NCBI GenBank assembly: GCA_023213315.1
Contig: JAKCPI010006185.1
Span: 52,491-116,490 of the forward strand
Length of the DNA stretch: 64,000 bases
Reading direction: 5' to 3'
From: Euborellia annulipes
Lineage: Eukaryota; Arthropoda; Insecta; Dermaptera; Anisolabididae
Shown here piece by piece: positions 1 to 11,579 of the stretch (position 1 is the stretch's first letter; every line of letters starts with the position of its first letter). The notes under the pieces were generated by a model. It saw only the letters and a list, made by a program, of their open reading frames with translations, was not told the DNA's origin and searched no databases. The position numbers and the translations under genes are program-made.

Positions 1-343
1 TACCTATAATAAATAGTACAAATAATAATAAAAAAAATTCCGAAATCAAATTGAAAAGAATGTCGAATAATGGGCGCTGATATAAATTTTTCCAAGGTGC
101 TTGAAATTTTCATTTTTTTGGGAAATGGATGCAAAAGATCCAAGACCAACGTTGGCCTGATAAATTTTACTATGCATTTCCAGAGAGAGGGCAAGCGCCT
201 CTGATTTTTTATAAAATTTGACCTCTTCCTTATTTTTATTTCTTTTAATAAATTATTCTAATTTTCACTAAATTTTTTGTTTGTAAATTAAATTAGACTA
301 ATGTCGTTTTCCTGTTTAGTATTTAGAGCCAATGCTACTGACC
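1..343. other. AT-rich sequence upstream of the first gene
   Basis: No coding exon was recognised here. The last 30 bases contain pyrimidine-rich stretches ending in AG at 319 and 326, so the following exon could be preceded by an intron and a 5' untranslated exon outside the window. No repeat family from elsewhere in the window was recognised in this stretch. Confidence 0.4.
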
Positions 344-1390
344 ATGGATTCCTCAAATTCGAAATTGGAAAGTTCCTCCACTAGTGGATTGACAGAGACT
401 GAAACTGAAACCTCAACTTTTTCTTCTCCAGTAAATGAAACTTATTTTAGAAAGAAATCAAAAGATAACTTTGACGAATTAATATATAAAAAAATGTTAG
501 CAAAAAACCTTAGCGATAATGATCTTAGGAAAAATAAAAATCCTTACTTAAATCATCCGACATTTGAAAAAAGAATAGGTGAAGATACTTATAATATATT
601 TTCTCAGCAAGTTTTAATCCCACTTATTGAACAAGTGATGAAAGATAACGAGCAAAAAACAAAAGAATTAATCGATCAAGAAATAATGAGAGAGATAACT
701 GAATTTAAAGATCTCTCAATGGCAATTTTAAATGAATCGAAAATGATTTATGGCAATTTATTGAAAAAAAATATCTTGGAATTAGAAAAAATGAAGATAA
801 CACCCAACAAGATGATCATTTGCCGTACAATAACTACCCTATACCAGAAATTCAACAAAATACCGGCGTACCGTATAATCCTTTCCCAATACCGGAAATT
901 CCTCAAAATTCAAATGCAACATATGCTCCTTTCTCAATACCATTGGAACAGGCGTTTTGTTTGGAAGAGCCAATACCTTTGGTATCTAAGGACAAGGCAA
1001 AACCAAACATTGTAATTAAAGAGATCACTTCAGGTAATTTAATACACTCTATGTCAACATATTTAAAATATTGAAATGTCTAGAATTAAGTAGTTTCTGA
1101 AACTCTCTTTAATACCGTAAAAAAGACTCATGAAATGAAAATTAAACACTAATTTTTCTTTCCTTTTAGAACATGGGCCTAAAAAAGTTGAAATAGATAA
1201 CAAAATCAAAAAAGAAATTCAAGAAGCATTACAGCAAATTGAAACCCTTTCCTTTGAAGAATTAATGAAGCTTCTACCCCTCGTAGCACAACGATTGGAC
1301 AAACAAGAAAAAGGCCAGGAAAAAAAATTAAAGATTTTTCGTAAAATTATTAAAATCTTAATTACGGCTCTTTCAGACAAAGAAGAATAA
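344..1390 (+). CDS. Two-exon gene of unknown function with an apparent frame break
   Basis: Function not recognised. I chose the ATG at 344 because its context, ACCATGG, is a strong animal start; an in-frame ATG at 332 is the alternative. Exon 1 runs to a GTAATT donor at 1034. Exon 2 starts at 1170 after TTTCCTTTTAG, keeps the frame and ends at TAA 1388-1390, with AATAAA at 1432-1437. The protein begins Ser/Thr/Glu-rich, then has a charged helical stretch with YLNHPTFEKRIGEDTY, then a Pro-rich stretch with two copies of a PIPEI.QN motif, and ends in a basic helical tail encoded by exon 2. The N-terminal frame and the frame that joins exon 2 differ by one base. The switch falls in an A run at 786-791, so an assembly or sequencing error is likely, but a young pseudogene is possible. 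The intron is 136 bp. The exon structure is well supported; the role is unknown. Confidence 0.6.
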
Positions 1391-1619
1391 ATATTTATAT
1401 ATATTATATATAACGTTACACAATTCAAAACAATAAATTTTATCACGCTAGAATTTTTCTTCTTTATTTGTCTTTAAAGTAATTAATTATAAATAAGTAA
1501 AAAAATGGAAATTATTTTTATTTATTCAAAGTTTAAATAAAGCCCTGCCTTTTCACTTATTTATTTATTTGTTTTAAGGTCTTTTTAGATTTTTAGTCTT
1601 TTAGATTCAAACCTTATTT

Positions 1620-2130
1620 ATTTCAATTGATTGGTTGGGGGTCGTCCTCATATTACGTAACGCGTTAGGGGGGGGGGGGGTATGGACAAAACGTTACTGT
1701 TACATGGGGGGGGGGGTTCTCTAAGTGTGACATAACAAATCAAAGTTTTTTTTTAACGGAGACTATTTAGACCCCGTCTCTATTCAATACAATAAATTTT
1801 TGAATGGTTGTATAAAACACCTAGCATTTAGAGACGAAAAATGAAAAAAAGGGGGGGGGAATTCCCCCAATAGATATTATCATATATAACAGTTATCGTC
1901 GAAGTCTTATATGGCCTGAGTTGCCGAAAAGACTGTGTGCATGTGTGTGTGAGTCAAGTGTGAATGAGAAAAAAGTGGGAGTGTTTAAAAAAAAAGAGGG
2001 AGGTAGTCTATGTTGTGACAATACTTGGGGGAGGGGGGGTAGAAAATCGTCAAAACGGCGTAATATGTGGACGAACCCTTGCCAATTCAATTGAAATAAA
2101 TTTTTCTCGCTTGGGACGGGAAACGAATAT
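1620..2130. repeat. Mosaic of repeat fragments (G-tract MITE, SINE-A and SINE-B pieces)
   Basis: At 1636-1720 a fragment with TTACGTAACGCG and long G runs looks like a MITE end. At 1750-1800 and 2080-2140 are SINE-B-like pieces (GACCCCGTCTCTATT; CAATTGAAATAAATTT). At 1885-2000 is the 3' part of SINE-A: GGCCTGAGTTGCCGAAAAGA, a TGTGTGTG tract, then an A run. None is complete. Confidence 0.5.
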
Positions 2131-2697
2131 GAACTTACTTATTCACTTAGAGAAACGAGATGAAAAATTGGCACTTTTATTATTTAAAAAAAAAAAAAAT
2201 AATAATAAGATCTTTTACATGTATAATATTATAATTAATTTGTAGTTTGTGTGTTTCATTCGAAGCTAAGCTTTTGTCTATTTTTTTTTTTTTTTTTTTT
2301 AGGTTAACTAATTATAAATTATTAATTTAATCTTAGTGAAAATTTCAGGGAGCTGAATGCCAAAAATTGTTAATATATATAAATAAATAATTAAAATAAA
2401 TGAATCGAATACTTTCTCTCTATATATTTCATATATAGGATAAGAGAAAGTAAAAAGTGAAAAAGAAAAAAGAATCCATTCAAAATTTGAAGGTTTAAAT
2501 TTTGAATGTATTTCTACTTGTGCTATTTCTTGGAAAAAGGAATCAATTAAAGCTCTGCCCCTTGAGCGTGGACAACCAGCAACTCTGAGCTGTATGTGTG
2601 GAAGCCTCTGCCCATTAAAATTTCTAATTAATCTAAAAAATAGAATTAAAAAAATTCATTTTTAAAAGTGGACTCCGGCCTATCTTTAACTAAGAAT

Positions 2698-2741
2698 GAT
2701 TTTTAGGTCACTTTTTACTTTCTCTTGCCTATGTATATATG

Positions 2742-2790
<49 letters not shown>

Positions 2791-2830
2791 AAGTATTGGA
2801 TTCATGTCAAAAATTCGATGCCGAGATTTT
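2698..2830 (+). repeat. R1 repeat, 5' end fragment with a TA microsatellite
   Basis: It starts with TTTTTACTTTCTCTTGCC, continues through a (TA)n run at about 2747-2781, then AGAGAGAAAGTATTGGATTC and CAAAAATTCGATGCCGAG, as in the long R1 copies at 37386 and 51139. It breaks off after about 130 bp. A 45-bp stub of the same end lies in reverse at 2411-2455. Confidence 0.7.
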
Positions 2831-3598
2831 ATAATTAGGGCTTAGGCACATTTATTTAATATCCAATTGATTTAAATAAATATTCATCGAACTACCTGGG
2901 AATGAACCCAAATCACTTCACTTTTTGAGGTTATCAATATCGACATTTGTCACTAATTAATAATTTAATTATTCTTTTATATAAAGAAACGATTAAATAT
3001 GTTTTAAATTTTAAATATCTCGTCTGCTCACCTCAAAAAAACAAAAATTTGCACATACGATAGTGGTCTCAGGTTGGAGACTTTTGCCCCTAAAGATAAT
3101 TAGGTTGATGTCCATATTCCAGGGTTTTAGGGTTAGGAAACCATGAAGCACCCAAAGAAATTTTATTTAATTTTTATATTTTAGCATTTAATTTATAGAA
3201 ACCTGGGAAAGGGGAATTATAAAACAACTTATGTATTTAATTATAATATAATGAAAAATATTTATATGAATTTTTAATACAATTTATTTAAAGTTTTAAG
3301 AGGAAAGGATTTAGAGTGTTTTTACAAACTTTCCCGTAAAGATTTCATTCAAATCCCGGAAGCCAAGTTCCTCTTGCGTTCGTGTCAATTTAAGAACGAC
3401 AAGTTGTTTGATCATTTTTTTTTTTATACAAATTTATTTATAAGGATTTTTAGGTGGAATAAAAATGCCCGTGTTAGTTCGTGTCTTTCTTTCTTCCATC
3501 CTTTTCCGAGGAAGACCCCCAGATGTAAATTCATCCATACTAAATATGAAAAAATACAATTAAAATAAATAATTATTGTTAGATCTTTAAAAATATAA
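2831..3598. other. Intergenic, no gene seen
   Basis: AT-rich sequence between the R1 fragment and the 3' end of the minus-strand gene. A TTTATT at 3433-3438 (AATAAA on the minus strand) could serve the gene ending at 3599, about 160 bp after its stop. Confidence 0.4.
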
Positions 3599-5611
3599 TT
3601 ACCAGCGTCTAGTTCGGTTTTTTGTACGTAGATCATTTCTTGGTACTCCTGGGACCCGTGACTTTATGGTGAATCTCTGAGGAGTTGGCGACGAGGACGA
3701 CTCTTCTTTTTTAGAGGATGGCAGTGAGGTTAAATCCTCAGTATCATCAGTAGAGCCACAACCTGCTATGGTTGTTGCAAGTCGTGCTCTTTGGACCGCT
3801 GATAACGCATCCTTGATCAAATCCTGAGGTTCAGAATATTTGAGTTCATCCTCTATGCTTGTTTGTGTCAGGGCAGTCTTATTCTCATTTAACTTGTAAA
3901 TTTTCCATTTTGGATCGTCCAATGAATTTACATTCCGATCAATATTTAGAAGTTTATGATAACTACTATACAAACTATTTTTACTCAAATCGTTTTGCTT
4001 ATTGAAATTTACTTTACTTTGATATTTAGGCTTTCCTGGGTATAGAGAATTTTTTTCTTTAGTGATATCATATCTATTTTGAGAAACAAATTTCTTTTGT
4101 GTTAGTTCAGGATCAAAAGTTACATTTCTTTTTATTATGCAGGGTCGGATTGGTTGATTGTTCATATTGCAAAAAATGGATTTCGTTTCTCTTGGGATTA
4201 AATCTACTTGAACTGCAGTTTCTAATTTGTTAAAAGAATCTCTTGCAAAATCTTGCATGTTCAAATTAAGTAAAGATGAAACTTGGGTATTTATACATTT
4301 AGAAATTAATTCTCTCTTTTCATCAAAATCAACAAAAGTAAATTTGTCTAACATCGATGTTCTACATTTCTTTGGTTTTTTAACAGAATCGCGACTGCGT
4401 TTCAAACGATTACAAGTGATAGAAGATCTTATTTTTTCTAATTTTTTCTTTTCGTTCATATTTGTTAGTGATAGATGGTTTTCTAATAAATTTAAATTCT
4501 CAACAATTGTATCTTCATTATATTTTTGACAATTTTGAAAATTTTCTAAAATACCTTCTAAATTTTCTTCTTTACAACTATCTCTATTCTTATCAATATT
4601 TTCATTTACTGATTTGAAACGACCCGAAAAGTTTTCTTCATTTTCTTTGACTATAATTTTCTCTTTACTGACACATTTTCCTAAAACATTGGAACAATTG
4701 GAATTAATATTTTCTAAATTTCCAAAAGATTTCTTAAAAAATGTATTATTAGAATCGCACCATGAATAATAAGAAGAATGTTGATTTTGGCATTGTTCCC
4801 TAGGACAAACAGGAGTGCAGCTGCAATTCATACGATCTGGTCTTTGTTTTATTCTACATTCAGAACAATAAAATTCTTCATTTCTTAAATGTGGATATCT
4901 ATCTTCCTTTAGCCAACAAGGTGTTTGTGGAGTTGTAGGTGTAAATGGTCTTTTAACAGGGGTGGCCAATCTATCAAATATAGAGGAACCGGGGGATTTT
5001 CTTCTATCAGAATTTCTTGATCGAGATCGATTTCTTTTAGACCGTTTTGTTTTTACTTTAGGGTGTACTTTTGAATGTAAGACATAATAAGCTTCTTTTT
5101 TATCTTGTTCTTTCAAAGCGTCGTCTTCTTTTTGGTTTAAAGTCCCATCATCCTTATTTTGTGGTTGTTCAGTTTTAGAGGGTATAGGAATATGATCAAC
5201 TTTTGAATAAGTACTTTTTTCCATCACTTCATTAACTTCTTTTTGTTCATTTGCATTTTGAAATTTACTTGCTAAAATTGCTCTTCCCTCTGGTATTTTA
5301 ATTTCTTGAAAATTTTCTTCTCTTACGCTCTCGGCAGATCCTCTGTTAGACTCCAATTCAATTGTTTCGATTTGGTCTTTTTCTTTCTCCCCGTTGATAG
5401 ATTCCTAGTTGAAACAAGCTAATAATATCATTCGAAAGAATATCTTAATTTACAATTATTTTTAAAACTTTAAAATTCTATTTTATTTGTTTGATAGATA
5501 TAACTGTTAATTAAAATTTAAAAACTATATTTTACCTTAAGACCATTATCAGATTTTTCTTTATCTTCAGAACCGTTTTCACCGTTTGACTGATTATCTC
5601 CTTTTTTTGAA
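3599..5611 (-). CDS. 3' exons of a Cys-containing, basic Ser/Asn-rich protein of unknown function
   Basis: Function not recognised. The last exon is 3599-5404, opening after the acceptor TTTCAACTAG and ending ...RTKNRTRRW then TAA at 3599-3601. A 76-nt exon at 5536-5611 precedes it: its donor is AAG/GTAAAA, and its acceptor ATTTAATAG leaves one base, so the exon before it must end with two extra bases. The reading frame runs through both. The protein is acidic and Lys-rich at first, then has a basic SR-like stretch (RSKRNRSRSRNSDRR) likely to be a nuclear signal. Next come PVKRPFTPTTPQTP and a cysteine cluster of the form C-x2-C...C-x-C-x3-C-x4-C that could bind metal. The long C-terminal part is low-complexity and Asn/Lys-rich. 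No known domain is visible. The minus-strand exon at 8156-8803 is probably the start of the same gene, but its phase does not fit directly, so a small exon between them is missing or they are separate genes. Confidence 0.6.
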
Positions 5612-5918
5612 CTATTAAATAATATAGATAGATTAAAACATAAATATAAAAAATAAAGAATTTGATAATTAAAAAAAAATTCTTTAATTAATATAACTAG
5701 GCTATATTATAAACTTATAGAAAAATATTTTTCGAGATGTATATATTTGATTGAATATCAATTGATATAATAAATGTGCATGGTCCATAGATTTCGTAAA
5801 TAAAAATATAATATTTCCAAAAGGATTCGGACCAGTAGGTTCAATTAAAGTCAAAAAGTTTTTTTAAAACAAAACTTTATTTGACCCCAGACAATGTTTC
5901 GTCCACTTGCTGTAGGAC

Positions 5919-5955
<37 letters not shown>

Positions 5956-6045
5956 ATATTAATAAAAAATATAGTCGGAGGTTAAAACCTGGAGAAAATT
6001 AACATTAAACTAATAAAAAAAACTGTTCTCATGAGATTATCCGAG
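5612..6045. other. Intron or intergenic AT-rich stretch with a TA microsatellite
   Basis: No exon is seen. A (TA)n tract lies at 5925-5958. The stretch probably belongs to the intron before the 5536-5611 exon. Confidence 0.4.
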
Positions 6046-6553
6046 GCGTATATAGAAATTTTTTTTCGGGGGGGGGGCCTAAACTCAAAAATTTTTCTGC
6101 GGAAAATTTTTTTTTAACACGAAATTTTTTGCGGAACATATTTTCTTTTGCGGAACCAAAGTTTTCCATCCTGAGGAAAAATTTGTTGTGCTGATGTCTG
6201 TATATCCCTATATATGTATATGTGTTTGGGAAATTTCGGGGGGGCCCGGGCCCCCTCGCCCTCCCTCTTATATACGCCCAGGGGCGGATTAAAGGGGGAG
6301 GGCGAGGGGGGCGATCGCCCCCCCCCCCCGAGAAGAAATTCACAAAGTTAAAAAAAACTAGTAATCTAAAGAAATTATGATTTCCGCTCTTTATATTCAA
6401 TTGAATTTGTTACCAATCAATTTAAATAAATAGGCAAGGGGTCTAAAATGGCCATAAATGCCGACAAAGTGCTTAAATAAAAAAAAAAATTAAAAAAAAA
6501 AACCGCCTCCCCCGACAAAATTGCATTAATCCGCCACTGTATACGCCGCTATA
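6046..6553. mobile_element. Degenerate hAT MITE split by a younger hAT MITE
   Basis: The outer element starts near GAGGCGTATATAG at about 6046 and ends near TATACGCC at about 6547. Its interior (a GCGGAA..TTTTTC series and CCCAAACACATATAC in reverse) matches the element at 22578-22788. Its right end is interrupted by the MITE at 6279-6539. The terminal bases have decayed from CAGGGGCG, so its own target duplication cannot be read. Confidence 0.6.
6279..6539. mobile_element. hAT-type MITE with an 8-bp TSD (TATACGCC)
   Basis: The ends CAGGGGCGGATTAA and TTAATCCGCCACTG are inverted repeats typical of hAT elements. Perfect TATACGCC duplications flank it at 6271-6278 and 6540-6547. It carries G and C runs and a SINE-B-like internal piece, and no open frame. 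It is 261 bp long. Confidence 0.9.
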
Positions 6554-7127
6554 AACATTTTAGCTGTTTTTAGCTATTTTTTAAAAAAGGATCTCAGCTA
6601 TAAAACGTTTTCGCTAATTTCCTCCGGATACATTTGACAGGTTCTGATAGTGGACGACTCAAGTATACTATTATCCACTAATTTTCACCGTTGTTATTAT
6701 TAATATAATTTTATAAGTTTTAAAATTATATTGTTGATTTATTTAACTTGAGGATGAAATTAATATATAACCAACTTTTTTTAATTTATATACATTTAAT
6801 CATAAATAATAAGCCAATACCGGCTAAGCCCACCTCTGGGGGGCACATGAACAGGCGCAGGGACAAGAATTCAGAGGCACCAGCGGAGTGGAGATCACTG
6901 CAGGTTTGAAGCGAGATGATGAATACTTCAGGTAGATGAAAAAAAAAAGCAAATTTATAGAATTTATTTTAATCGAAATTTAATTTTTTGAAAAGAAATT
7001 TCATTCACCGGCAAAAAAAGCAACATTTTTTCTCAACAAGACATTCTAATCCAAGGATTCTAATCTACCAAGGCCAGATAGGTGGAGGGACCTACATCCT
7101 TGTGACCCGGGGTTTTTAGCTTATTTT

Positions 7128-7320
7128 CAGGGCCGGATCTAGGGGGGGGGGGGCAGTGGGTGCGTGTGCCCCGGGCGGCAGATATTAGGGGGCGGCAATT
7201 AAAGAAAGATTTACTAAAAAAAAGGTAAAATTATATGAATTTTGTATAGAAAATTTTAAAAAGGGGGCGGCAAATTAAATTTTGCCCCCCCCCCTAAAAA
7301 ATTTCCTAGTTCCGGCCCTG
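7128..7320. mobile_element. hAT-type MITE with an 8-bp TSD (CTTATTTT)
   Basis: The ends CAGGGCCGGATCTAGG and CCTAGTTCCGGCCCTG are inverted repeats. CTTATTTT is duplicated at 7120-7127 and 7321-7328. The element is 193 bp long and non-coding. Confidence 0.9.
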
Positions 7321-7329
7321 CTTATTTTA

Positions 7330-8155
7330 TTTATAAAACTTGAGCAATTATTTGGAAAATTGCTCTCAGTGGCTAATATTCACCCCCCCCCCCCCCATAT
7401 ACTAGTCCGCGCCTTCCAGTTTGGAAAAAGCTGCATTAAACTATATTCTTATAAAAACAACTAGGTGTTGCGTTTTTTTCTCGCCAGTGTAATTTCTTAA
7501 TTTTTAATATATAGAGTATATAAGTTCATAAAATGAATTTATGTCATCAGATTTTTTGTTCAAAAATGGGTATTTAAAAATTACCTGCTTTTGTCAAAAA
7601 TTCTTAATTTTCAAATTAATTAATTCCTCATTTTTAATATTTGAAAGAAAAATTTTTAATTTTTAGTTTATTAATTTTCCTACGATAGATTAATAAGATT
7701 AAGAGGGAGGTCATCCAAAAGCGTAGCTAGCTAGGCTTTTATGCGTCAAGGGTTAACCTTTTGTGAACATTAGAACATGAAAACCTGCGTTTCGATGAAG
7801 ATGATCCAAATAGTGAAATAATTAATGTAACAATAGTAACTATTTTGAATGAATAATTGAATAAAAAGGACAGAATCAAGGTATAATAAGAAAGGATGCA
7901 TATAAAAAATGAATTTAGTTTATACTAAAATATTAGTCAAATAGAACATTAAAAATTTAATTTGTAATTAGTACATTTGAGAGGCGAAAATATTCTGGAT
8001 TTCATTCATAATTATCTAACATTCGGGGCCCTCAAATGCTACATTCCTGAACAGATGCCCATCCTTGCCTCCCTAGCTACGCCAATTATACCACCAACTT
8101 TCTGTACTTTGTACTTAAAAATAAAATTTGTTATTTTTTCCAGAAGAAGACTTAC
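7330..8155. other. Likely intron 1 of the minus-strand Cys-rich gene; no exon recognised
   Basis: The stretch is AT-rich, with a C run at 7383-7396 and a short TE-like piece near 8060-8090 (CTCCCTAGCTACGCC). I looked for a small minus-strand exon of the phase needed to join 8156-8803 to 5536-5611 and could not identify one. Confidence 0.3.
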
Positions 8156-8803
8156 GTTATTTTGTTTACAGTGACAACAACCATCTTGCCTTGATATATT
8201 ACTTAAATGCGAGTTGAAATTATAGCCAGGTGATGATGATCTTATTTTACAAGATTGCGATGAGCAGTTTAGAGTAGATTGTTGAGGTTTACAAGTGCAA
8301 GATCTCCAACTTTCAACAGGACGAGAAGACGATTCGCAAGTACATTTGGGTTTAGGTGTTGAGACTAAATTACTACAACAAGTAAGTGTATTTGATTTTG
8401 GTATTGGCGATAAATTTCCACAACAGGAAGTTGTTTTAGGAGAAGGACAAGATACGTTTGTTGATTTAGCTGCTGGAGGTGTACTACAACAACAACTATT
8501 CTTAGTTATGTTGATTTTTGGAACAGGACTGGAAGAGCGTTTGCAAGATGAACAACATCCTGTAGCCGATGAGTTTATAGGTGAAACTGATCTTGACGAA
8601 GCCCCATTTAAAGGTTTTCTATAAGGGCAATATGATGATTTACAATTTCTTTGTTCGATTGAATTAGAAATTAATAAAGGAGTGTCAGAGCTGGGCCGGC
8701 ATGAAGAACATGAATTATTAACGTTTCTTTCTGATGTTTCATAATAACGGACCAGTTCACGAATTTTGTTCGAAAGACAGTGGCAACTGCCGCCCGACGC
8801 CAT
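8156..8803 (-). CDS. First exon of a Cys/Ser-rich protein, probably of the 3599-5611 gene
   Basis: Function not recognised. ATG at 8801-8803 has the strong context GACCATGG. The frame stays open for 216 codons to a consensus donor, AAC/GTAAGT, at 8156/8155; read-through would stop at 8039. The product is extremely rich in Cys and Ser, with repeated CC and C-x2-C pairs alternating with S-P and T-P dipeptides (for example CCSSCKRSSSPVPK). It resembles a metal-binding or structural protein with possible proline-directed phosphorylation sites. No signal peptide or membrane segment is visible. The P-V-K and Cys-cluster style recurs in the downstream exons, which supports one gene. The exon ends in phase 0 whereas the exon at 5611 needs two carried bases, so at least one exon is unaccounted for if they are joined. 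Confidence 0.65.
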
Positions 8804-9349
8804 GGTCGAGATACGGCCTTAAAGGCCGCTACATTCCTTAGTTACCAATTCAACACACTGTTCGAAACAAAATTTTTGTTTTTATATTTAAAATAAACAA
8901 AATATTGTAAATAAACAATCAAAATTAAGATATTTCTTCAAATGAATAGGAAATATGGGAATAAATAGCAGGAAGGTTGAGAATTTAAGGGTTAAAACTG
9001 AGCTTGAGAAAATGATCCCTCACAAAAGTACCAAGTAATTTTGAGATGGCTTATGAGAGTGTAAGAGAGTAGAACAACAGCCAATATAGTTGTTGTAGTG
9101 TCAAACCGCTGATCCTTCGATGGAAAACCACGAAAAACAATCGGTTGGAACGTTCCAATAGACATAATTATATATAATATAAAGTCTAATAGCCTTGACT
9201 GACAATTGTGAGATCTTTTTTAAAAAAATCATACTTCCCACTAATGAAGGAAAACTTCACTTTCATCATAAGAAATTGATCAAATAATTTTCAATTGAAA
9301 ATTTTTATTTATTAACTGATTTTTGAGGAATAAATGTGTTTAGTTGCGC
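8804..9349. other. Upstream region of the Cys-rich gene; no other gene seen
   Basis: It should contain the promoter of the minus-strand gene that starts at 8803. No clear TATA or Inr arrangement could be assigned, and no repeat was recognised. Confidence 0.3.
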
Positions 9350-9965
9350 CTTTTACTTTCTCTTACCTCTATATATATGTTAATATATAAAGAGAGAAAA
9401 CATTGGATTCATGTCAAAAATTCGATGTCGAAATTTTGATGGTGATTTTGAGGTCCCCTGAACCTAAAAAAGTGGTTTTCGCGACATGGTCTGTCTGTCT
9501 GTGTGTCTGTCTGGGTTCAATTTAAAGCTTGAAGGAATTGAGCTAGGAGGTTAAATTTTTTATATTTAAGTTAGACACCCACCTGGGTCTGGAAATAAGC
9601 TTTTTATCAAAATCAGCCAAAAAGTACTAGTACTTTACTGATGTATTTTTTCAGTTTTTTTTTTATTTTCTCAAAATTCGCTCCAACGATTTTGATTAAA
9701 ATTCAAAAATCATTTATTTTTTAGATGCTCTTTAAAATGTATATTTTAATTTTGCCATTGAAATCTTCTGAAGACCACTTTACTCCAGTACTTCAGAGGA
9801 AAGATAGGAGAAATGGTTGCCATGGTAACAAAATATAAATATTTTTCTGTTTATAAATTTTACATCTTGAATTCAAATGTACCCTACTGTCGTAAACCTA
9901 TTATATCTCAACACAAAAAATCTGATGTGGCAAGCACAGTACACAACTTTCTCTTCCCGAAGAGG
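9350..9965 (+). repeat. R1 repeat (Helentron-associated-like), near full length
   Basis: It starts TTTTACTTTCTCTTACC with an ATATAT palindrome, then GATTCATGTCAAAAATTCGA, a GTCTGTCTGTGTGTCTG microsatellite at 9490-9515, and GAGCTAGGAGG. It continues through GTACTAGTACTTTACTGATG, GGTTGCCATGGTAACAAAAT and a decayed version of the terminal hairpin. It is non-coding. Confidence 0.75.
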
Positions 9966-10145
9966 CTTTCTTCTTTTTCAAAGAGGCCATTTAGACCCCA
10001 TCTCTAATTATTTCAAAATATTAGTAGCCAATTAAATTGAAATAGATTTTTGCCGCATGAGACGGGATGCGAATTCTTGACCCCTAGCCCCCTAGCACAA
10101 GAGGCGAATACTCTACTACTGTGCTATGGCCCAAAGGCCTAAAAT
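9966..10145 (-). repeat. SINE-B copy
   Basis: Read on the minus strand it has a tRNA-like head (promoter-like stretch around 10085-10140), CCCGTCTCATGCGGCAA, then TTGAAAT...GAGATGGGGTCTAAATGG and AAAAAGAAGAAAG. It matches the plus copies at 53420, 58710 and 62208. Confidence 0.6.
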
Positions 10146-10244
10146 TTCTTGAAAAGGAAAATTTTTCTTTATAATTATTTCTCTAATAATAATATTAATT
10201 TCTCTTTTGTATTTATATTAGTATAAAAATTTTTTTTTTTTTTT

Positions 10245-10249
10245 TCTTC

Positions 10250-10284
<35 letters not shown>
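10245..10284. repeat. Poly-C tract
   Basis: About 35 consecutive C bases follow a T run. This may be a decayed MITE core; its exact length is unreliable in any assembly. Confidence 0.8.
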
Positions 10285-10286
<2 letters not shown>

Positions 10287-10478
10287 GATGGGGTAAAAAA
10301 TTTGTTGATTATGACAATAAATAACGTAAGATGTAATGCCGGATCTCGTGACATTTTTGTTCCGCTAGTGAAGAAAAATTTTCGAATATTTGACCCCAAG
10401 TCAAACACATATTTAACATGACTTATAATTTTCTGGTCTAGCAATATGATATACGTAAGCGAGGTGAATAGCTGAATC

Positions 10479-11205
10479 AATATGTAGAAGGATGAGTAAA
10501 AAGGCCAAGCAGCTATTATTATTTCTTTATTGGTATTAAACCCACAGCGACGTTTCGGTCGACTATGCGACCATCTTCATGGCTATAATGGAGTATACAA
10601 AGACACAACATCAATAGGTTATACAAAAAAATTATTTTTTAAATCAAGACATTAAAATAGAGTATAATATAACTACCTAGGGTTTAGTCAATAGTAACCC
10701 TCTTGAGTTCTTTGATAGACATTTATGTAAAATTTTTTATTCAATACGATCTATCACAATTACATTCAGCGCCAGTCAGATTGAATATAAACTTTCCAAT
10801 TCATTTATGCGGCTTATATACTTTGCTAATATTAATAGTTTTTAATAAATTCCCAAAATATAATTACAAGAAATTTTTAAATAAACAAATATAAATTTAT
10901 ACATTGATTTTTTCTCTCTCTTTCACAAATATAAACAAGAGCAAATCTAATACCAAACAATGAAATTAACATATTTAAATTAATTATTTTATTATATTCC
11001 TATAGGTGAGGACTGTTGTTTTGAAGTCCCTCTTGGAATTCACTGTTTGATTGAGAAATATAAAAATAGACTCTAAAACTTGCCTCTTGAATGTGTTACC
11101 TTCGAAACCCAGTATTTTGACGGAATCAAAGTCAAAAATATGCTCTTCCTCGATAGAGTGAGCTGCTAGGGCAACATGAGTTTCTTTATTTTTTATATTC
11201 GATTA
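10479..11205 (-). mobile_element. Penelope-like element, 3' part (minus copy)
   Basis: This is the inverted counterpart of 14264-14990. On the minus strand it encodes the C-terminal part of a GIY-YIG endonuclease region (ETHVALAAHSIEEEH, then DFDSVKILGFEGNTFKRQ), followed by a 3' region that ends with the hammerhead-like motif at 10549-10583. The 5' part is missing: the copy stops where it meets the plus-strand copy at about 11206, so the two lie head to head. Confidence 0.75.
10549..10583 (-). ncRNA. Hammerhead-ribozyme-like motif of the Penelope terminus
   Basis: On the minus strand AUGAAGA (one mismatch to CUGANGA) is followed by a GGTCG/CGACC stem and then GAAAC. It is identical to the motif at 14881-14915. 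Confidence 0.5.
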
Positions 11206-11579
11206 TACATAAAAGAAATTTAACTTTTAATTTGTTTGTTAGAGCAGATAGACTTTCTGACTCTCAGCACTAGCGGTCCCAGGGGGGGCCCAGAGGGGCC
11301 CGGGCCCCCCTTTGGACAGACAAAAATTCAAAAGTTTTTAAAACTAAACAAAAAATTATAAATTTTTCACGTCTCAGGGTATCTAAAAACGCAAATTTCA
11401 ATGCCTCATTTTCAAAAATTTTTCCATGCCCCCTCAAAATTTTTAAAAATTTTAAATTCGTCAAAAATCGATGTTAAATAATATATCTTGAATAGGTTGC
11501 CTGAAAAATTCCTGTGCAAACTATAATTAATTACAAATTTAAAAACTAATTTTTTTTTTCAAAATTACACAATAAAGAT

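Noticed and set aside
5611..8156. Direct splice from the 8156-8803 exon to the 5536-5611 exon
   Set aside because: The phases do not match (phase 0 donor against an acceptor needing two carried bases), so I did not join them.
8295..8624. 109-codon plus-strand open frame
   Set aside because: Antisense shadow of the Cys-rich exon.
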